DNA of 64,000 nt from Anaerocolumna xylanovorans DSM 12503 (GTDB lineage: Bacteria; Bacillota; Clostridia; Lachnospirales; Lachnospiraceae), in the NCBI RefSeq assembly GCF_900143645.1, contig NZ_FRFD01000009.1, positions 207,122 through 271,121 of the forward strand. The letters are read 5' to 3'. The position numbers were made by a program, and so were the translations under genes. Shown piece after piece: positions 25,424-32,989 of the stretch. Below the pieces are notes generated by a model. That model saw only the letters and a list, made by a program, of their open reading frames with translations. It searched no databases and was not told the origin of the DNA. Position 1 is the stretch's first letter; each line of letters starts with the position of its first letter.

Positions 25424-26701
25424 CTATATCTGTTCCAGTGCCTGTCTTAAATCCTCTATGATATCCTCTGCATTTTCTACCCCTACGGAAAGACGTATCA
25501 GATCCGGTGCCACTCCGGATTCCCTTAGCTGTTCATCCGTGAGCTGCCTGTGTGTATGGCTTGCCGGATGCAGCAGGCAGGTTTTACTGTCGGCAACATG
25601 TGTTACAATGGAAGCCAGCTTTAAGCTATCCATAAACTTTATTGCCATGTCTCTTCCGCCTTTTACTCCAAATGCCAGTACTCCGCAGGACCCCTTAGGC
25701 AGGTATTTTTCTGCCAGTGAATGATATTTATCACTTTCCAGACCGGAGTAATTCACCCATGCAACCTTTTCATTCTTTTCTAGAAATCTTGCAGCTGCCA
25801 GGGCATTCTCACAGTGCTGCCTCATGCGCAGATGAAGAGTTTCCAGTCCAAGATTTAAGTAAAAAGCATTCTGCGGAGATTGGACAGCGCCGAAGTCCCT
25901 CATAAGCTGTGAAGTTGCCTTGGTGATATAAGCAGCTTTTCCGAACTTTTCTGCATATATAATACCATGATAGGAATCATCCGGTGTTGTAAGCCCAGGA
26001 AATTTATCAGCATGGGCATTCCAGTCAAAATTACCGCTGTCCACAATACAGCCGCCCACACCCGCTGCATGTCCGTCCATATACTTGGTAGTGGAATGGG
26101 TTACAATATCTGCTCCCCACTCAAAAGGCCTGCAATTAATAGGCGTTGCAAAGGTATTGTCAATAATTAACGGAACCCCATGGGAATGCGCCAGTCTGGC
26201 AAATTTTTCAATATCCAGGACTGAAACGGTGGGATTGGTAATTGTCTCTCCAAATACTGCCTTTGTATTAGGCTTAAAGTACTTGGAGAGCTCTTCCTCT
26301 GACAGCTCCTGGTCCACAAAGGTACACTCAATACCCATTTTCTTCATGGTTACGCCAAACAGGTTAAAGGTTCCTCCGTAAATGGCGGAAGAAGCTATAA
26401 AATGATCCCCTGTCTCACATATATTAAAAACAGCATAAAAATTAGCTGCCTGTCCGGAAGAAGTTAACATTGCTGCCACTCCGCCTTCCAACGCACATAT
26501 TTTACCTGCTACTGCATCATTCGTCGGGTTTTGAAGTCTTGTATAAAAATACCCTTCTGCCTCCAGATCAAACAGCTGCCCCATTTCTTCGCTGGTATCA
26601 TATTTAAAGGTAGTACTCTGATAAATCGGCAGCTGACGGGGCTCCCCCCTCTTAGGCTTCCAGCCTTCATGAATACATTTTGTTTCCAGTTTGCTATCCA
26701 T
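25424..26701 (-). CDS. metY: O-acetylhomoserine sulfhydrylase (O-acetylhomoserine aminocarboxypropyltransferase)
   Basis: 425 residues, the usual length. It is a Cys/Met-metabolism PLP enzyme: SSGQAAN and the PLP-ring region ETITNPT, Asp in IIDNTFATP, and the Schiff-base lysine Lys206 in THSTTKYMDGH. The inserted WNAHADKFPGLTTPDDSYHG segment (cut here to family-typical words) distinguishes MetY-type enzymes from cystathionine synthases. It makes homocysteine from O-acetylhomoserine and sulfide. It is last in the methionine operon, 18 bases after MetH, which would methylate its product. Confidence 0.93.
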   Translation of the reverse strand: MDSKLETKCIHEGWKPKRGEPRQLPIYQSTTFKYDTSEEMGQLFDLEAEGYFYTRLQNPTNDAVAGKICALEGGVAAMLTSSGQAANFYAVFNICETGDHFIASSAIYGGTFNLFGVTMKKMGIECTFVDQELSEEELSKYFKPNTKAVFGETITNPTVSVLDIEKFARLAHSHGVPLIIDNTFATPINCRPFEWGADIVTHSTTKYMDGHAAGVGGCIVDSGNFDWNAHADKFPGLTTPDDSYHGIIYAEKFGKAAYITKATSQLMRDFGAVQSPQNAFYLNLGLETLHLRMRQHCENALAAARFLEKNEKVAWVNYSGLESDKYHSLAEKYLPKGSCGVLAFGVKGGRDMAIKFMDSLKLASIVTHVADSKTCLLHPASHTHRQLTDEQLRESGVAPDLIRLSVGVENAEDIIEDLRQALEQI

Positions 26702-26719
26702 AACTTATTCCTCCAAAAA

Positions 26720-29212
26720 TTATATTTTCAAAAGCTTCTTAATTACTGCTACGGTCTCTCCGGCATCTTTTGCGTAGCCGTCGGCTCCTATTTCATCCGC
26801 ATAGCTTTGTGTAATAACCGCACCCCCGATAACAATCTTAGCCTTAATACCTGCTTCTTTCTTAAGGGCTATTACCTTCTTCATTTCCAGCATGGTTGTG
26901 GTCATAAGGGCAGATAATGCAATAACATCCGCATTGTGCTCCTTTGCTGTCTCAATAACTTTCTCGGTGGGCACATCCTTACCCAGGTCAATCACATCAA
27001 AGCCGTAATTTTTAAGCATCAGAACCACCAGATTCTTACCGATATCATGGACATCCCCTGATACTGTGGCAATTACCACAGTTGCCAGCTTTTTCTTCTC
27101 TTCCTGTCCTTCCTTTAACAGCGGTTCCAGATAATCAACAGCTGTCTTCATGGTTTCTGCGGAAGAAATCAATTGGGGGAGGAAATAAATCTGCTTATCA
27201 AAAAGCCTTCCCACCTCATTAATCCCAGGAATTAAAAGCTCGTCCAGTACAAAAGAGGGTTTTACTTCTTCCTTTAGAGCTTCTTTCACCTTATTTAGAA
27301 CCTCTCTCTTATTTCCCTTAATAACAGCCTCATAAACCTGATAGAAAATCCCCTTTTGTAATGCCTCTGACAGATTTTCTTTCTCTTCTTTCTTTTTATT
27401 CCCATCCGCCGCACTACTGCCAGGGCCTTTATGCTCTGTACCGGAAATAACGGAAGCCGGATGATCTGTCACCCTCTTTATATAGCGGATATCCGCTTCC
27501 GCCTTTGCTGCAAGAAGGTCTGCCGCAAAGGCGGTATTCATCAAAAGTTCCTGGGAGGGATTTGCAATTGCCATGGTTAAGCCTTCCTTAATAGCAATTG
27601 CCAGGAAGGTGCTGTTGACAAACTGCCTCTCCGGGAGCCCAAAGGAAATATTTGATAATCCTACCACCGTTGCCAGTCCCAATTCTTCCTTGCAATAGCG
27701 TATGGTCTCCAGAGTTTGAAGAGCAGCTTCTTTGTTGGCACCCACGGTATTCACAAGCCCGTCAACCACAATATCTTCTCTTGTCAGACCATTTTCCTCT
27801 GCCGCTTTTAGAATTGTATGAATGATTTCTTTCTTCTCTTCTAAATCCTTTGGAAGGCCTTTATCCGATAATGGAAGAAGTATAAACATAGCTCCGTATT
27901 TTTTCGCAATGGGCAGAAGTTTTTCTATCTTTTCCTTCTCTAAAGAGATGGAGTTTATAAGAGCACGTCCCGGGTAGATGCGAAGGGCATCCTCCATTAC
28001 ATTAATATGGCTGGAATCAATACTTAAGGGCAGGTTCGAAAATCCGGTAACTTCATACACGGCATTTACCATTGTTTCTTTCTCATCAATTCCGTTCATA
28101 CCCATATTAACATCCAGAATATCTGCACCGTCTTCTTCCTGCTTTCTTGCAAAATCCGTCACCATCTGAAAGTTTCCCTGCCGTAATTCTTCCTGAAGGG
28201 CTTTCTTTCCGGTAGGATTAATCCGCTCACCAATAATTAAGAATTTTCCGGTATCCGGTATTTTAAGTGCCCTTCGCTCTGTGGTCAGTATTCTCACCCT
28301 TTCAGGGTTAAGAACAGGCGGTGTGAGACCTCTCACTGCCTCATGAAGTACAGCCAGATGTCTTGGCGTAGTTCCGCAGCATCCTCCTATAATTCCTGCC
28401 CCTGCTTCTGCAAGTCTTTTTGTTTCCCGTGCAAATTCTTCACTCTCCATGGTAAATACGGTTTCATCATTTATAAGCTGCGGCAGCCCTGCATTTGGCT
28501 TTGCAATAATAGGAACAGAGGCATACCGCTTCATTTCCTTTACAATTTCATACATCCCCTCCGGTCCGGTGGAACAGTTAACACCAACCGCATCCGCACC
28601 CATCTTCTGAAGAACCGTAATGGCTGTTACAGGGTCTGTTCCGTAAAGTGTCCGGTTATTCTCATTAAAGGTCAGGGTAATCATTACCGGAAGATCACAG
28701 GCCTCCTTTACGGCTAACAGAGCTGCCCTGCACTCCTGAAGGCTCATCATGGTCTCAATAACAAAAAGATCCACCCCTGCAAGAAGAAGGTAAGCAATCT
28801 GCTCCTTATATACCTCCACCAGTTCCTCAAACATAAGGGTTCCCACCGGATAAAGCTGCTGCCCTGTCATGGTGATATCTCCTGCAATATATACCTCCCT
28901 GTCCGCTTTGGCTTCCCTGGCAGCCTTCTTTGAGAGCTTCACAAGCTCCTGATTGATTTCCGATATCCTGTCTTCCAAGCCATATTCCGTAAGCTTAATC
29001 CGGTTCCCTGTGAAGGTAGGTGCATAGAGAATATCCGTCCCCGCCTGGATATATTCCTTTTGGAGCTTAATTAAGGCATCAGGATTTTTTAGAATCCATT
29101 CCTCCGGGCATACTCCTACCGGCATACCGGCTTTTTGCATATTGCTGCCGGTTGCACCGTCCAGCAAAACAATCTTTTGCTTTATAAGTTCTCTGAATTT
29201 TTCTTTCGTCAT
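26720..29212 (-). CDS. metH: Cobalamin-dependent methionine synthase lacking the reactivation domain
   Basis: 830 residues from the ATG that follows AGAGGTTGCC. Domains in order: homocysteine-binding barrel (about 1-300, zinc ligands in GGCCGTTP near 290), pterin/methyl-THF-binding barrel (about 320-580, starting near LIIGERINPTGKK), a hydrophilic linker (about 595-625), the cobalamin cap helices (about 630-700) and the B12-binding Rossmann domain with DVHDIGKN near 718. The SAM-binding reactivation domain of E. coli MetH is absent, as is common in Clostridia, where a separate activation protein or low-potential donor is used. It is flanked by other methionine genes. Confidence 0.93.
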   Translation of the reverse strand: MTKEKFRELIKQKIVLLDGATGSNMQKAGMPVGVCPEEWILKNPDALIKLQKEYIQAGTDILYAPTFTGNRIKLTEYGLEDRISEINQELVKLSKKAAREAKADREVYIAGDITMTGQQLYPVGTLMFEELVEVYKEQIAYLLLAGVDLFVIETMMSLQECRAALLAVKEACDLPVMITLTFNENNRTLYGTDPVTAITVLQKMGADAVGVNCSTGPEGMYEIVKEMKRYASVPIIAKPNAGLPQLINDETVFTMESEEFARETKRLAEAGAGIIGGCCGTTPRHLAVLHEAVRGLTPPVLNPERVRILTTERRALKIPDTGKFLIIGERINPTGKKALQEELRQGNFQMVTDFARKQEEDGADILDVNMGMNGIDEKETMVNAVYEVTGFSNLPLSIDSSHINVMEDALRIYPGRALINSISLEKEKIEKLLPIAKKYGAMFILLPLSDKGLPKDLEEKKEIIHTILKAAEENGLTREDIVVDGLVNTVGANKEAALQTLETIRYCKEELGLATVVGLSNISFGLPERQFVNSTFLAIAIKEGLTMAIANPSQELLMNTAFAADLLAAKAEADIRYIKRVTDHPASVISGTEHKGPGSSAADGNKKKEEKENLSEALQKGIFYQVYEAVIKGNKREVLNKVKEALKEEVKPSFVLDELLIPGINEVGRLFDKQIYFLPQLISSAETMKTAVDYLEPLLKEGQEEKKKLATVVIATVSGDVHDIGKNLVVLMLKNYGFDVIDLGKDVPTEKVIETAKEHNADVIALSALMTTTMLEMKKVIALKKEAGIKAKIVIGGAVITQSYADEIGADGYAKDAGETVAVIKKLLKI

Positions 29213-29239
29213 GGCAACCTCTTTCCTGAATATCAATTA

Positions 29240-29340
29240 TTATGAATATTCATAAATATGTAGTAAGAAAATTTATTTTCCACATAGACTCCATGTGGCG
29301 CGCTTAAGTGCGCACTCCAATCAGAAATGGAAATTGCTTT
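29240..29340 (-). other. Intercistronic stretch with three consecutive stem-loops
   Basis: The gap between the 132-residue protein gene and metH holds ccacatagactccatgtgg (about 29280-29298), gcgcgcttaagtgcgc (about 29297-29313) and ggaaatt/aatttcc around the stop of the upstream gene. None has a good T-run, so they may be processing or stability elements in the methionine operon mRNA instead of terminators. Confidence 0.45.
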
Positions 29341-29739
29341 TTAATTTCCACATAGCCACATCTTTGCTTTTTCGAAGTCATCTATAAAGTTAAAGGCAAA
29401 GCTTATGCCTTTACCGCTGTGATTAAACTGCTCTTTGATAACCTTCTTTATTTTCCGGTCAACACCTACAAATACAACTCTTCGAAGCTTTTGGAATTCT
29501 ATCAGCCGGTCCGCTATCTCTGTTGCCATCTCTTTGTCAACAGCTGTCTGGTTTAAGTTGATACCTATAAGCCCGGTAGCCGAAGGTCTTTTTATGGAAT
29601 CCATATCTTTTTGAAATTTTTCCATCACAAGTTCTTTCCGGTCATAGAGGGCATCCAATTGGCAAAACCATATCTCTCCTCCCATATATGCCATAGAAAA
29701 GGATTCTCTGACAATAATATTATTCTGTGCATCCTTCAT
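29341..29739 (-). CDS. Unknown protein in the methionine operon, possible STAS-like fold
   Basis: 132 residues from the ATG that follows GGGAGGCGGT. No family is recognised with confidence. The pattern of alternating strands and helices (IWFCQLDALYDR, ATGLIGINLNQT, then the helix DKEMATEIADRLIEFQKL, then RRVVFVGVD, then FNFIDDFEKAKMWL) resembles STAS/SpoIIAA-like small alpha/beta proteins. It sits 27 bases after the YitJ-like gene and before metH. Co-transcription suggests an accessory role in methyl transfer or cobalamin protein maintenance, but that is only guilt by association. Confidence 0.7.
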   Translation of the reverse strand: MKDAQNNIIVRESFSMAYMGGEIWFCQLDALYDRKELVMEKFQKDMDSIKRPSATGLIGINLNQTAVDKEMATEIADRLIEFQKLRRVVFVGVDRKIKKVIKEQFNHSGKGISFAFNFIDDFEKAKMWLCGN

Positions 29740-29766
29740 ATGTTTACCGCCTCCCGCCATACATCC

Positions 29767-31548
29767 TTACTTAATTATGATCTTCTCCATCAGGCTTACC
29801 CGGTTAAAGGGAAGCATAAAGTAATAACCGTCTGCATAAGGGCTTAAATCCTTTATTATCTGACTGGCAATATCCGCACCTACCCATTCCGCTTCTGCTT
29901 TGTCCATATCGGGGCGGTATTTTTCTACTACCCAGTCCGGCACATGAATACCGGATATTTCATTCTTGATAAAGTTGGCATTCCGGTAACTTACTAAGGG
30001 CATAATGCCGCAGAGAATCTTGGTATTAACCTTTGCCTTAATCTCCTCAAGCCTTCTGATATCTTCTTCTGTAAATACCGGCTGGGTCAAAAAGTAACTT
30101 GCCCCTGCCTCTATCTTCTTTTCCATCCGTTCAATCACCTTCTCTATCGGACCTCTGCCGTAATTTAAGGCTCCTCCATAATAGATGGGTTCCTGTGCAA
30201 AATGTTCCCGGTTCATTTCCTTCACATAATTCATGAGCTGGATGGAATTATAGTCAAATACTCCTGTGGTGGACTGCCTGTGTTCACTTGGAATGGGATC
30301 TCCGGTTACAACAAGAATATTGCGGATACCATTCGTGTAAGCTCCCAGTATGCAAGAGCGCATGGCAATCATATTCTTATCCCGGCAGCAGATATGAGGC
30401 ATCACCGGGAGCCCTGTCTCATTGTGAAGCTTTAAGGCCATAAGTACAGAATCCACACGGCTTCTTCCCATAGGAGAATCTGCAAGGGTAATGATATCCG
30501 TCCCCGTTTCCTTTAGCCTGTGTGCACAGGCAATGACCGCTTCATCTTTTGCATCAAAGGGCGGATCAAGCTCAACAGCTACTACCTTCTTCTTTTCTTT
30601 AAAAACCTGATAGAATTCATTGGGCCTTACTTCAACCTTCGCTTCCCGCATAACCGATAATACTTTTCGTTCGCCTCTGTAAGATTCCTCTAAGGAAAGC
30701 TTCTCTGCCATATTCTTAATGTAATCCGGCGTGGTACCGCAGCATCCTCCCACCGCATCAATACCCAATTCACATATCCTCTGGATATTTTCCCTGAAAT
30801 ACCCCTCATTATCCATGAATATCAAACGGTTCCTGAATTGCTCAGGGTATCCGGCATTTGGCATTGCAAAGATGAATTTGCCGGCAGGAAGAGTGAGCTT
30901 TCTTAATATCTGGTACATATGTCCGGAACCGATACCGCAGTTAAATCCTCCCGCTTCAATTTCATCTGTTTCCTCTATGGTTTCTAAGATTGACCTGGCG
31001 CTGATTCCCTTTGCCGTAAAGCCATTCTTATTTAAGCAAAAATCCGTTATGATAAAAGCAGCGGGTTTCTTATCCCTTATATACTTAACAAGCGGCTTTA
31101 AGTAGTAAAAATCCGAAAAAGTTTCAAAGAGAAAGATATCTCCGCCCTCTTCTAGGAAGGCATTACAGATATCCTGATATTCTGAAAGGATGTCCTCCTC
31201 TGTTCTGGTTCCGTTTTCCGGAATGGGACCGATGTCGCAGGCAATATAGACTTGCTCTTTGGCTTTCTTAACGGCTCTCTTAGCAAGCTGATAGGCTTTT
31301 TTAATCAGTTCCTTTTGTTCTTCCTTTGTCTGATTCAGAGTCTGGCGGTTAGCCGCAAAGGTATTGGTGCGGATCAGCTCTGCACCGGCCTTAATATAGG
31401 CCTGATGTATATTTACAATGGTATCTTCTTCTGTCAGGTTGCCAAATTCCGAAACTGCACTGTCATTGTTTAAAAATCTGGAATAATAGGTACCCATGGC
31501 ACCGTCTGTTATTAGTTTATGTTCCGTTAAATACTCTCTTAATTCCAT
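29767..31548 (-). CDS. yitJ: Bifunctional homocysteine S-methyltransferase / 5,10-methylenetetrahydrofolate reductase (YitJ-like)
   Basis: 593 residues. Residues 1-290 are a homocysteine methyltransferase barrel with LITDGAMGTY, NTFAANR, and the zinc-binding GGCCGTTPDYI near 275. Residues about 310-593 are an FAD-dependent MTHFR barrel (VAVELDPPFD, ILVVTGDPIP, YFLTQPVFTEEDI). The fusion is known from Bacillus YitJ and many Clostridia. It would generate 5-methyl-THF for MetH and may itself methylate homocysteine from S-methylmethionine or another donor. It is first gene of the methionine operon; I found no S-box riboswitch in the 225 bases upstream. Confidence 0.93.
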   Translation of the reverse strand: MELREYLTEHKLITDGAMGTYYSRFLNNDSAVSEFGNLTEEDTIVNIHQAYIKAGAELIRTNTFAANRQTLNQTKEEQKELIKKAYQLAKRAVKKAKEQVYIACDIGPIPENGTRTEEDILSEYQDICNAFLEEGGDIFLFETFSDFYYLKPLVKYIRDKKPAAFIITDFCLNKNGFTAKGISARSILETIEETDEIEAGGFNCGIGSGHMYQILRKLTLPAGKFIFAMPNAGYPEQFRNRLIFMDNEGYFRENIQRICELGIDAVGGCCGTTPDYIKNMAEKLSLEESYRGERKVLSVMREAKVEVRPNEFYQVFKEKKKVVAVELDPPFDAKDEAVIACAHRLKETGTDIITLADSPMGRSRVDSVLMALKLHNETGLPVMPHICCRDKNMIAMRSCILGAYTNGIRNILVVTGDPIPSEHRQSTTGVFDYNSIQLMNYVKEMNREHFAQEPIYYGGALNYGRGPIEKVIERMEKKIEAGASYFLTQPVFTEEDIRRLEEIKAKVNTKILCGIMPLVSYRNANFIKNEISGIHVPDWVVEKYRPDMDKAEAEWVGADIASQIIKDLSPYADGYYFMLPFNRVSLMEKIIIK

Positions 31549-31686
31549 GGTTTTATCCTCTCTCCTTCAATGACCTTTCTCTTATTCCTGCTTTGCTGTA
31601 TATTTATGCAGGTTTGCTGCCGGTATTTTTTCATTTCTTCTATCATAATCAGAAATGCATAAATTGTCTACTAAAAATATTGACAG

Positions 31687-31765
31687 AAAAGAAAAACGTG
31701 AGGCTGCTGCATTTTGGATCATACTCTCCAAAATAATTTGCAACAGCCCCACGCCATTTTTCTTT
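31687..31765 (-). terminator. Terminator at the end of the kdp gene string
   Basis: cgtgaggctgctgca (31697-31711) pairs with tgcaacagccccacg (about 31739-31753) with two mismatches; an inner hairpin attttgga/tccaaaat fills the loop. The minus strand continues CGTTTTTC. It ends the kdpD-kdpE-helical protein transcript. Confidence 0.88.
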
Positions 31766-31772
31766 GATATTT

Positions 31773-32201
31773 TTATATAAATTTCTTACATTCGCTGATA
31801 TTATTTTCTTCAAATTTTAAAAGTCTTTGCCCCAGGCTTACAATCTCCTTATCCGCTTCCTGATACTTACGGTTATTCCGGATAATGTCTATTACTCCCA
31901 TCGTACTGCCCTGCATCATCATTTCTGCTATATGGGAGGCAGATTTATCCGTAAGGGTCTTTACATTAATCATGATATAGGCCGATACCTTCTGGTACAG
32001 GCTGATATCCTTTTCTTCCTTGCTCTTTTCCCTTAGAATCCTTTCCGCTTCCTTCTCAATAGCTTCATACTCCTTGTACTGGGAATTTAAAATATCTTTA
32101 AACTCTTTCTCTTCTACAATATCCAGAAGCTGTCCGATGGTTTCGGTCCCCATCTGGGCATTCTGGTAAATATAATTTAAATACTCTGCATTTGCATCCA
32201 T
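31773..32201 (-). CDS. Small helical-bundle protein downstream of kdpE
   Basis: 142 residues from the ATG following CCAGGAGGTAATATC. Almost entirely helical with heptad-like charge patterns (LLDIVEEKEFKDILNSQYKE, then EAERILREKSKEE). Glu/His/Met spacing loosely recalls ferritin-like/DUF2383 bundles, but no clear metal site is visible. It lies 76 bases after kdpE and before the terminator, so it may share the kdpDE transcript. Function unknown; a link with potassium stress is inferred only from position. Confidence 0.68.
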   Translation of the reverse strand: MDANAEYLNYIYQNAQMGTETIGQLLDIVEEKEFKDILNSQYKEYEAIEKEAERILREKSKEEKDISLYQKVSAYIMINVKTLTDKSASHIAEMMMQGSTMGVIDIIRNNRKYQEADKEIVSLGQRLLKFEENNISECKKFI

Positions 32202-32277
32202 GATATTACCTCCTGGCAGATAATATCTTCCAAATTCCATTATTTTATACTTTCTTTTACAAATGCCTTTCGCTTTT

Positions 32278-32970
32278 TTATTTATCTGCCATTCGGTAAC
32301 CTACACCCATTTCTGTCAGGATATATTGCGGTTCACCCGGATTCTTCTCAATCTTTCTGCGGATGTTAGCCATATTCACCCTAAGGGTACGGCTTTCATT
32401 GGCATAGGGACCCCATATTTCCCTTATGATATAATCATGGGTCAATACTTTTCCCGGATGCCTGGAGAGTAACGCCAAAATCTTATATTCTATGGGTGTT
32501 AAGTGTATCCTCTCTCCTGCCATTTGAACAATTCTTTTATCAAAATCGATTTTCAATTCCCCTATAGTGACAAAGCTCTCCTGCTTTTCTTCTCCATCCT
32601 TGCTCCTGATGCCGTGCCTTAGGGCTGTCCGTATACGGGCAAGTAATTCCGAGGTACCAAAAGGCTTTACGATATAATCATCTGCCTCCATATCCAGTGC
32701 CTGGACCTTCTCCCTTTCATAACCTCTGGCCGATACTACAACAATTGGAATCTTTGACCACATACGGATGTTTTTTAGTACTTCAAGGCCATCCATATCC
32801 GGCAGTCCCAAATCCAGCAGGATTAAATCAGGAACATGGGAGGCATTCATCTGGATGGCCTCTTTTCCGCCTGTACACCGGATTACCTTATAGCCATTTG
32901 CCGTTAATACCGCAGAAATAAAATTACCTATGGTCTCATCATCTTCTACTACCAAAATTAAAGGTTCCAT
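32278..32970 (-). CDS. kdpE: KdpE response regulator (OmpR/PhoB family)
   Basis: 230 residues from the second ATG. Receiver domain (about 1-118) with acidic pocket VVEDDE, phosphoacceptor Asp in LILLDLGLPDMDG, and Lys in IVKPFG; then an OmpR-type winged helix (about 130-228) with HLTPIEYKILALL and REIWGPYANESRTLRVN, the latter characteristic of KdpE. The ATG at 32982 abuts AAGGAG too closely, so 32970 is preferred. It follows kdpD by 19 bases and would activate kdpFABC when K+ is scarce. Confidence 0.94.
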   Translation of the reverse strand: MEPLILVVEDDETIGNFISAVLTANGYKVIRCTGGKEAIQMNASHVPDLILLDLGLPDMDGLEVLKNIRMWSKIPIVVVSARGYEREKVQALDMEADDYIVKPFGTSELLARIRTALRHGIRSKDGEEKQESFVTIGELKIDFDKRIVQMAGERIHLTPIEYKILALLSRHPGKVLTHDYIIREIWGPYANESRTLRVNMANIRRKIEKNPGEPQYILTEMGVGYRMADK

Positions 32971-32989
32971 ATTCCATTTCATCTCCTTC

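Noticed and set aside
31549..31772. Possible SAM riboswitch before the methionine operon
   Set aside because: The conserved S-box core and expected terminator/antiterminator pairing are not visible; the only hairpin belongs to the upstream transcript's end.
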